Below, piece after piece: positions 4,963 through 10,038 of a stretch of DNA of 10,038 bases (its first letter is position 1; each line of letters starts with the position of its first letter). Under the pieces are notes generated by a model. That model did no database searches. It was not told the origin of the DNA and worked only from the letters and a program-made list of their open reading frames with translations. This DNA comes from DATKMS01 sp041497995 (GTDB taxonomy: Bacteria > Desulfobacterota > Binatia > HRBIN30). Position numbers and translations under genes: made by a program. The stretch lies in the NCBI GenBank assembly GCA_041497995.1, contig JBGQHM010000253.1, forward strand, positions 1 to 10,038, read 5' to 3'.

Positions 4963-5952
4963 ATGCCAAACGAAGCAATACAGGTTGAGCACCTCCGCCA
5001 CGTGTACGGTACGCGCGTCGCACTCGACGACGTGAGCTTCAGCGTCGCGCGCGGCGAGATCTTCGGCTTGCTCGGTCCCAACGGCGGCGGCAAGACCACG
5101 CTGTTCAAAATCCTGTCGACGTTGATGACCGCAACCAGTGGCTCAGCGACGATACTCGGTGATGCGCTGCGACTCGCACCAGCCGCAGTTCGCCGCCACC
5201 TCGGGGTGGTGTTCCAGCACCCCAGCCTCGACGAAATGCTCACCGTCGTCGAGAACCTGAGGTGCCACGGCTACCTCTACGGCATGCACGGCGCGCGCCT
5301 GACGGAGCGCACGCAGACGGTCTTGCAGCGCTTGGGTCTGACGGAGCGTGCCACCGAACGTGTGGCCGCCCTGTCCGGCGGGCTGAAACGTCGTACGGAG
5401 CTGGCCAAGGCACTGCTGCACGAGCCGCCCGTATTGCTGCTCGACGAGCCGAGCACAGGCCTCGACCCCGGCGCGCGGCGCGACTTCATCCATTACCTGC
5501 GCGAGCTGCGCGACCGCGACGGCTCGACGATCGTCCTCACCACCCACTACATGGATGAAGCGGAGCGCTGCGATCGGGTCGCGATCCTGCATCAAGGCAA
5601 GCTGGTCAGCGTCGGCACGCCCGCCGCTCTGAAGGATCGCGTCGGCGGCGACATCGTCGTGATGCAAGCGCAGGAACCCAAGCGCCTGCGCGACAAGATC
5701 CAGGAACGCTTCGCGTGCGAGGCCACCCTCGTTGATGGGACGGTGCGCGTCGAACGGCCGCGCGGTCACGAATTCGTGCGCGACGTCGTCGACGCCTTTC
5801 CGTCCGACATCACTTTCGTCACCTACGGCAAGCCGACGCTCGAAGATGTCTTCATCCATCTCACCGGCCATCGCTTCTGGGATGGCAGCGCTACGGGTGG
5901 CAGCGCCACAGGTGGCAGCGACACAAGCAACGCGGAGGCAACGCATGACTGA
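4963..5952 (+). CDS. ABC transporter ATP-binding protein (DrrA/NodI-like)
   Basis: A 329-residue ATPase with one nucleotide-binding domain: Walker A GPNGGGKTT (38-46), Q-loop Q85, signature LSGGLKRR (138-145), Walker B VLLLDEP (157-163), D-loop, and switch His H195 in TTHYMDEAE. A C-terminal domain of about 100 residues follows, ending TLEDVFIHLTG (292-302), as in DrrA-type exporters. It energises the ABC-2 permease encoded next, overlapping it by 8 bp (ATGACTGA). The tail has three pentapeptides, GSATG-GSATG-GSDTS (308-322), from a 15-bp DNA repeat. Start is uncertain: ATG 4963 has only pyrimidines upstream (no Shine-Dalgarno), while an in-frame TTG at 4942 overlaps the DUF983 stop. Coupled translation is likely. 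Substrate is unknown. Confidence 0.95.
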   Translation: MPNEAIQVEHLRHVYGTRVALDDVSFSVARGEIFGLLGPNGGGKTTLFKILSTLMTATSGSATILGDALRLAPAAVRRHLGVVFQHPSLDEMLTVVENLRCHGYLYGMHGARLTERTQTVLQRLGLTERATERVAALSGGLKRRTELAKALLHEPPVLLLDEPSTGLDPGARRDFIHYLRELRDRDGSTIVLTTHYMDEAERCDRVAILHQGKLVSVGTPAALKDRVGGDIVVMQAQEPKRLRDKIQERFACEATLVDGTVRVERPRGHEFVRDVVDAFPSDITFVTYGKPTLEDVFIHLTGHRFWDGSATGGSATGGSDTSNAEATHD

Positions 5953-6727
5953 GCTCTGGCTTCCTGTCGTCGCGCTGTGGCAGCGTGAGATCGTCCGCTT
6001 CGTGCGCCAGCGCAGCCGCGTCACGGGCGCGTTCGCGCAGCCGCTCGTGTTCTGGTTGCTGCTGGGCGGCGGCTTGAACGCGTCGTTCCGGCCCGCAGGC
6101 GCGGCAGCGGGCACCAACTACGTCGAGTACTTTTATCCCGGGACGATCGCGCTGGTGCTGCTGTTCACCGCCATCTTCGCCACCATCTCGACCGTCGAAG
6201 ACCGGCGCGAGGGATTCCTGCAAGGCGTGCTCGTCGCGCCGGTGCCGCGCTGGGCCATCGTGCTGGGCCAAGCGTTGGGCGGGACATCACTCGCCGTGCT
6301 GCAGGGCCTTCTCTTCCTGCTCCTCGCGCCGCTTCTCGGAATCTCGTTGTCGTTCGTGTCGGTGCTGGCGCTGCTCGTCGTGATGCTGATCGTATCGCTC
6401 AGCCTCACCAGTCTCGGCCTGATCATCGCCTGGCGCATGGAGTCGACCCAGGGATTTCACGCCATCATGAATCTCATCCTGCTGCCGATCTGGCTACTGT
6501 CGGGCGCCTTCTTCCCTGCAACCGGCGCACCCGCGCCGTTGCGTTGGCTGATGACCATCAATCCGCTGACGTACGGCATGGCCGCGCTGCGCCACTGTCT
6601 GTACCTCGCCAAGCCCGCGGCAGCTGGTGCGCTGCCACCGCTAGGACTGTCATTGGTGATCAGCGTGCTGTTTTGCGTCGTCGCATTCGGCGCCGCAGCA
6701 CGCACCGCCAGCCGCACCGCCGCGTAG
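5945..6727 (+). CDS. ABC-2 type transporter permease (DrrB/NodJ-like)
   Basis: A 260-residue inner-membrane permease with about six hydrophobic segments (near residues 29-46, 65-83, 103-127, 133-160, 172-190 and 234-252). The cytoplasmic motif EDRREGFLQGVLVAPVPR (85-102) and the PIWLLSGAFFP (181-191) and INPLTYGMAALR (205-216) segments are characteristic of the ABC-2 exporter family. ATG 5945 is preceded by GGAGG (5934-5938), 6 nt away and inside the ATPase gene, giving an 8-bp overlap. With the ATPase it should form a 2+2 exporter. I recall this subtype near cytochrome oxidase assembly genes in several phyla, fitting the DUF983 neighbour, but the cargo cannot be read from sequence. Its TAG lies inside the following palindromic repeat. 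Confidence 0.95.
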   Translation: MTELWLPVVALWQREIVRFVRQRSRVTGAFAQPLVFWLLLGGGLNASFRPAGAAAGTNYVEYFYPGTIALVLLFTAIFATISTVEDRREGFLQGVLVAPVPRWAIVLGQALGGTSLAVLQGLLFLLLAPLLGISLSFVSVLALLVVMLIVSLSLTSLGLIIAWRMESTQGFHAIMNLILLPIWLLSGAFFPATGAPAPLRWLMTINPLTYGMAALRHCLYLAKPAAAGALPPLGLSLVISVLFCVVAFGAAARTASRTAA

Positions 6728-6798
6728 GGTGGGCACTGCCCACCATCTCCCGCCTGCGACGCCGCCTCTCAAAGACGGTGGGCAGTGCCCACCCTACG
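6723..6798. repeat. REP-like double palindrome, possible bidirectional terminator
   Basis: A perfect 22-bp inverted repeat, arms 6723-6744 and 6777-6798, encloses a 32-nt loop. Each arm is itself a near-complete palindrome (GGTGGGCACTGCCCACC and its complement). Elements with this GTAGGGTGGGCA...TGCCCACC sequence are scattered in many bacterial genomes and give spurious peptides like VGWALPT and VGSAHPT. It lies between the convergent permease and hemW genes and its left arm includes the permease stop codon. A strong hairpin here could end transcription or protect mRNA 3' ends, although no U-tract follows. Confidence 0.85.
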
Positions 6799-6868
6799 GG
6801 AACTGGTTGATGATGCTCACCGCATTGACCTACGACCATGGCCCACGGGCCAACAGGACCTGTGAGCC

Positions 6869-8017
6869 CTACAAGAAAGTCGCGAAGACGCTGTCGGCGA
6901 GCAGCACGCCGCGCGGCGTGAGCTGCCAGCTGCCGTCGGCGCACCGCAGGAGCCCTCCAGCCTCCAGGTCGTTCGTGTGTGGGAAGAGCGTGATCAGGTC
7001 GTCACCGAAGCGTTCGCGAAAGGCCGCGGCTGAGAATCCGGCACGGCAGCGCAGGCCGAGGAACACGAACTCGCCGCGCGCTTGCCGTGCCTCGAGCGTC
7101 TCGCTGCCGACGCGGGCATGACCGAGCTTTGCGGTCGCTTCGATGTAGCGGTTTGGAATCTTCTCATTGTTCCACCGCGAACCCCACTCGGGTGTGGCAG
7201 CATACGAGTGCGCGCCCGCGCCGACGCCGAGGTAGTCGCGGCTCTGCCAGTAGGTAAGGTTGTGGCGGCACGCACGCCCCGAACGCCCGTAGTTGGAGAT
7301 CTCGTATTGCTCGAAGCCGGCGGCACCAAGGATCTCCTGGGTGCGCGTGAACATCGCCACCTCGATCTCCTCCGGCAATTGGTGCAGCACGCCACGACTG
7401 CGCAGGGTGTGGAACGGCGTGCCCTCCTCATACGTCAAGTTGTACGCCGAGATGTGGTCGGGCTGCAGGCTGATCGCTTGTGCCAGATCGCGCTCCCATT
7501 CGGCGAGCGTCTGCTGCGGCAGCGCGAAGATCAAGTCGACGTTGACGTTGTCGAAGCCGGCAGCGCGCGCCCAGCCGACCGCGGCGATGGCATCGTCGCC
7601 GCTGTGAATGCGCCCCAGCACCCGCAAGTGATGCGGCTGGAACGACTGCACACCGAAGCTCAAGCGGTTGATTCCGGCAGCGCGGAAGCCACGCAAGCTG
7701 TCCACCAAGACCGTTCCAGGGTTTGCCTCAAGAGTGATCTCGGCGTCGGCGCGGACGCTCCACAAGTTCGACGCCGTCGCCAGTACGCGTTCGATCGACG
7801 CCGGCGCGAATAGCGATGGTGTGCCACCGCCGAAGAAGACGGTGCCGACGTCGGCGCCGGCCCACGGTGTCTGCTGCGCGTAGTGCTGCAACTCGGCGCA
7901 CAGGGCATCGACGTAGCGCGTCTCCGGCCAGCGTTCCGCCGCGTAGGAGTTGAAGTCGCAGTACGGACACTTCGCCTGGCAGTATGGGATGTGGACGTAG
8001 AGCGAGAACGGACCCAT
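6869..8017 (-). CDS. hemW: Radical SAM heme chaperone HemW
   Basis: HemW, 382 residues from the preferred start. The radical SAM cluster motif is C13-x3-C17-x2-C20 in PYCQAKCPYCDF; the residue after Asp is Phe, where true HemN (oxygen-independent coproporphyrinogen oxidase) has a fourth Cys, so HemW is favoured. Also seen are GGGTPS (63-68), EANP (97-100), RLSFGVQS (118-125) and the family's HNLTYW block (252-257, following CR). HemW binds heme and inserts it into respiratory enzymes. The start is taken as ATG 8017 because LYVHIPYC then falls near residue 6, as in relatives; ATG 8065 adds 16 residues with no better ribosome site. It is convergent with the ABC operon and divergent from the 8124 gene. 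Confidence 0.93.
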   Translation of the reverse strand: MGPFSLYVHIPYCQAKCPYCDFNSYAAERWPETRYVDALCAELQHYAQQTPWAGADVGTVFFGGGTPSLFAPASIERVLATASNLWSVRADAEITLEANPGTVLVDSLRGFRAAGINRLSFGVQSFQPHHLRVLGRIHSGDDAIAAVGWARAAGFDNVNVDLIFALPQQTLAEWERDLAQAISLQPDHISAYNLTYEEGTPFHTLRSRGVLHQLPEEIEVAMFTRTQEILGAAGFEQYEISNYGRSGRACRHNLTYWQSRDYLGVGAGAHSYAATPEWGSRWNNEKIPNRYIEATAKLGHARVGSETLEARQARGEFVFLGLRCRAGFSAAAFRERFGDDLITLFPHTNDLEAGGLLRCADGSWQLTPRGVLLADSVFATFL

Positions 8018-8123
8018 CTGGTCCAAGCTTATAGCGTCTTCGACGCAGATGGCCAGGCAGCGCATCGCCGTTTACTTTTCCCTTGCCCGAGCGCGCGCAC
8101 TTGCCTTAAGGTGAACTCCTCTC

Positions 8124-8537
8124 ATGGCCCGCCGTGGACAGTACCTCAGTCCGACGTTCGTCCTGAGCGAGGACGCGGCGTCGGGGTTCGATGCCGACTT
8201 CCTTGGCCTCACGTCGCTGGGTGGCGGCCAATCGAGTCGCGGGCCATACACGGGCATCAAGGCGCTCATGCTCGCCGTCCTCGACAACGGCATCAGCTCC
8301 TATATGAGCCACGTAGCGCGCATTCGCACCGAAGCGGAGCATTGGGTAAACTCCAAGCTCACCCGCTCCCCATTTTCCTTCGCCGTCGTGTGCGAGACCT
8401 TGGGCCTCGAGCCCGACGCCGTACGCGCCGAGCTGCAGCGCTGGCGCGCGATTGGCGTTTCCCCCGAGCGCGCCCTCGCCCGGCGCCGTCCCAACGCCAG
8501 TCGTGCCGGCCGCGGCGTGACGCGCGAAAGCGTCTAG
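8124..8537 (+). CDS. Conserved uncharacterised protein
   Basis: A 137-residue soluble protein of unknown function. The core is GIKALMLAVLDNGISSYMS (44-62), then RIRTEAEHWV (66-75), then SPFSFAVVCETLGLEP (82-97) and RAELQRW (101-107). The last part looks like a helix-turn-helix or small helical bundle: I recall uncharacterised proteins from former Deltaproteobacteria and relatives with A-E-x-W..PFSF-x-x-V-C-E-x-L-G-L-x-P-x-x-(L/I)-R-x-x-L-x-x-W. The tail (117-137) is basic and low-complexity. ATG 8124 has AAGGTGA about 9 nt upstream, just after the palindrome CCTTAAGG (8104-8111). It is transcribed away from hemW. A DNA-binding role is a guess from the C-terminal helices. Confidence 0.8.
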   Translation: MARRGQYLSPTFVLSEDAASGFDADFLGLTSLGGGQSSRGPYTGIKALMLAVLDNGISSYMSHVARIRTEAEHWVNSKLTRSPFSFAVVCETLGLEPDAVRAELQRWRAIGVSPERALARRRPNASRAGRGVTRESV

Positions 8538-8564
8538 CCGGCTGCTGAAAAACCCCGCCCCGTG

Positions 8565-8668
8565 CTTCGACAGGCATGTCCTGAGCGCAGTCGAAGGGCT
8601 CAGCATGAGCGGTTCCCTCCCCCGATTTCAATGATCTTCTTCCGCTCACCCTGAGCTCGTCGAAGGGT
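8565..8668. repeat. Interspersed inverted-repeat cluster (TTCGACAGG / CTGAGC...GTCGAAGG type)
   Basis: CTTCGAC (8565-8571) pairs with GTCGAAG (8590-8596). GCTCAGCATGAGCGG (8598-8612) pairs with CCGCTCACCCTGAGC (8642-8656), 13 of 15 positions. A further GTCGAAGGGT follows at 8659-8668. This CTGAGC-TCGTCGAAGG vocabulary is typical of widely scattered intergenic repeats in GC-rich genomes. It follows the 8124 gene stop and might end its transcript by hairpin, but no U-run is present. Confidence 0.8.
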
Positions 8669-8706
8669 TCCTCGTCCTTTTCAACGGGCGCTAGCCCAGG
8701 CGGCTC

Positions 8707-8722
8707 GACGCGGCGCCGCGTC
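8707..8722. promoter_or_regulatory. 16-bp perfect palindrome upstream of the FG-GAP gene
   Basis: GACGCGGCGCCGCGTC is a perfect even-centre palindrome, 60 bp before the ATG at 8783. Its place fits an operator for a dimeric regulator, but a GC-only palindrome can occur by chance in this composition. The sequence between it and the gene turns AT-richer (8730-8760), as a promoter would; no clear -35/-10 pair was found. Confidence 0.25.
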
Positions 8723-8782
8723 CTCGGCGCGATTCTTTTGTTTGCTTAGCTGTCTAGTTGTGTGGTAGCGCCAGCGTCACAT

Positions 8783-10038
8783 ATGTCGCTTCGCACACAC
8801 CACTCTACGTTTCGGCCGCTTCTCCGCGGCTTGGTGATGGCCTGCGGGTTGGCCGTCGTCTCCCCGTCCGCAGCCGGTGCGAGAGTCACCTTCTCTAACA
8901 CCGCACGCCTCTCTGTGGAGGTCGGTTCGGATGGGACACAAGCCATCGCGCTCGCGGATGTGAACAAGGACAACCGGCCTGACATCATCGCGGTGAGCCA
9001 GTTCATCGACGAGGTGAACGTTGTCCTGAACGATGGGAACGGCGGCTTCGGAGCTGCACCCAATCCGTTCAATGTTGGCGCGGGTCCGGTAGCGGTTGGC
9101 ACCGGGGACTTCGATCGGGATGGCAACCTCGATATCGTCACCGTGAACAGCGACAGCAACACCGTCACCATACTGTTCGGAGACGGGACTGGTGCATTCA
9201 ATGTGGCTCGTCAGGACTATCCGGTTGGTGTGGCGCCGGTGGGACTCGCGGTGGCCGACTACAACAATGACCTGAAGCCAGATCTCGCAGTGCTCAGCGA
9301 CAGCACGGTTTATTTGCTCATGAGCAACGGCGACCGCACCTTCACCCCGTTCAATCCGGCGAGCATCGCCACGCGCAGCACCGGCGGCACCGCCATCACT
9401 GTAGGGTTGCTCAACGCCGACAGTTTCCCTGATCTGGCGATCAGCAACATCGACTCGGACGACGTAAGCGTCTTCATCGGTAACGGTAACGGGACGTTCA
9501 AAGCGGCCAAGCTGTACAACACCGGCAGCGCTCCCGATGGCATCGTGATCGGTGACTGGGACGGCGACGGCAAGCAGGACATTGCGGTCGTCGACTCGGA
9601 GGAGATCGCGGATCTCAACGTCTCATTGCTGTTCGGCAACGGTGACGGAACGTTCCAGAACGATATGAGGACGACGGCCCAAACTGACTCGATCGCCATC
9701 GCCGCGGCAGACCTCGACGGGAACGGCCGACTCGACTTTGCCGTAACCAACTTGTCGCAAGACTCCACGGTCGCAGCCCTTCTTTACGATCCCAGTGCGC
9801 CGAACGCTGAGGCTGGCTTCTCACTACAAGAGCTGGTTCGCGGACTGTCGTTTGGGCGGTCGCAGGTTGCGGTGCAGGCTGCAGACCTGAACAACGATGG
9901 TCGCCCTGACCTGATCGCCCTGGGAGAGGACACGGCGACGCTCGGTGTTTTCATCAACACGACTGGTAGCGCGACCCCGACGCCGACTACCACACCGACC
10001 GCACCACCGCAGCCCAGCTCGTCGGCCACGCCGACACC
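8783..10038 (+). CDS. Secreted FG-GAP/VCBS seven-repeat beta-propeller protein with Thr/Pro stalk (3' end beyond window)
   Basis: An open frame from ATG 8783 to the window end gives 418 residues without a stop. Residues 1-33 are a Sec-type signal peptide: basic RPLLRG, a hydrophobic LVMACGLAVV core and likely cleavage after SPSAAGA. Seven FG-GAP/VCBS repeats follow, each with a calcium-loop motif of type D-x-N-x-D-x-x-x-D: DVNKDNRPD (59), DFDRDGNLD (109), DYNNDLKPD (159), LLNADSFPD (209, first Asp lost), DWDGDGKQD (258), DLDGNGRLD (310) and DLNNDGRPD (368). Period is about 50 residues, consistent with one seven-bladed propeller. From about 397 the protein becomes TPTPTTTPT-like stalk. It is probably exported and surface or extracellular. 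No clear ribosome site precedes the ATG. Ligand is unknown. Confidence 0.9.
   Translation, partial: MSLRTHHSTFRPLLRGLVMACGLAVVSPSAAGARVTFSNTARLSVEVGSDGTQAIALADVNKDNRPDIIAVSQFIDEVNVVLNDGNGGFGAAPNPFNVGAGPVAVGTGDFDRDGNLDIVTVNSDSNTVTILFGDGTGAFNVARQDYPVGVAPVGLAVADYNNDLKPDLAVLSDSTVYLLMSNGDRTFTPFNPASIATRSTGGTAITVGLLNADSFPDLAISNIDSDDVSVFIGNGNGTFKAAKLYNTGSAPDGIVIGDWDGDGKQDIAVVDSEEIADLNVSLLFGNGDGTFQNDMRTTAQTDSIAIAAADLDGNGRLDFAVTNLSQDSTVAALLYDPSAPNAEAGFSLQELVRGLSFGRSQVAVQAADLNNDGRPDLIALGEDTATLGVFINTTGSATPTPTTTPTAPPQPSSSATPT

Noticed and set aside
5143..6117. Long minus-strand open frame of 324 codons
   Set aside because: It is antisense to the ABC ATPase and permease, both of which have complete motif sets.
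6839..6852. TGGCCC-AC-GGGCCA as a hemW terminator
   Set aside because: The 2-nt loop is too tight for a full stem and there is no following U-run; the 6723-6798 element is the better candidate.
6869..8065. Oxygen-independent coproporphyrinogen III oxidase (HemN)
   Set aside because: The cluster motif is CxxxCxxCDF, lacking the fourth Cys of HemN, and the HNLTYW block matches HemW.
8746..10029. Several minus-strand open frames at the right end
   Set aside because: They are shadows of the FG-GAP gene, whose plus frame is open for 418 codons with a signal peptide and seven calcium loops.

Overview
The window is GC-rich, bacterial and probably chromosomal, from an uncultured lineage. The combination of a bacterial leuC/leuD pair, HemW, a secreted FG-GAP/VCBS protein with a Thr-Pro stalk, and many short interspersed intergenic repeats suggests a Desulfobacterota/Binatota-like (former Deltaproteobacteria) genome. 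That placement is an inference from style, not a measured phylogeny.

Layout. (1) 1-1850 is accessory, repeat-rich and decayed. A 125-bp direct repeat (57-181 and 1086-1210, 119/125 identical by eye) carries, on the minus strand, a conserved leader plus the first codons of an SF2/Cas3-like helicase. Both downstream helicase pieces look broken. Between the copies sits a compact two-gene minus-strand module that looks like toxin-antitoxin: a PBECR-type putative nuclease (642-926) overlapping a DUF2283 protein (391-672). Next come a tandem array of six ~42-bp units with internal hairpins (1358-1611) and a remnant of another gene (1746-1850). (2) 1851-4409 is a minus-strand operon, leuC-leuD-VOC/glyoxalase, for leucine biosynthesis. 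The leuC-leuD spacer is filled with degenerate heptamer repeats. (3) 4556-6727 is a plus-strand operon, DUF983 membrane protein, ABC ATPase and ABC-2 permease, preceded by a nested inverted repeat that can cover the DUF983 ribosome binding site. (4) 6723-6798 is a REP-like double palindrome overlapping the permease stop codon. (5) hemW (minus) is divergent from a small conserved uncharacterised protein (8124-8537, plus). (6) 8565-8668 is another interspersed inverted-repeat cluster. (7) 8783 to the window end is a secreted seven-repeat FG-GAP/VCBS beta-propeller protein, cut by the window edge in its Thr/Pro-rich stalk.

How genes work together: LeuC and LeuD form isopropylmalate isomerase, and the VOC gene is coupled to leuD by a 1-nt gap. 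The ABC ATPase and permease overlap by 8 bp and should form one exporter, with DUF983 as a likely functional partner; association with respiratory-oxidase maturation is a context guess only. No tRNA, rRNA, intact mobile element or genuine CRISPR array was seen.
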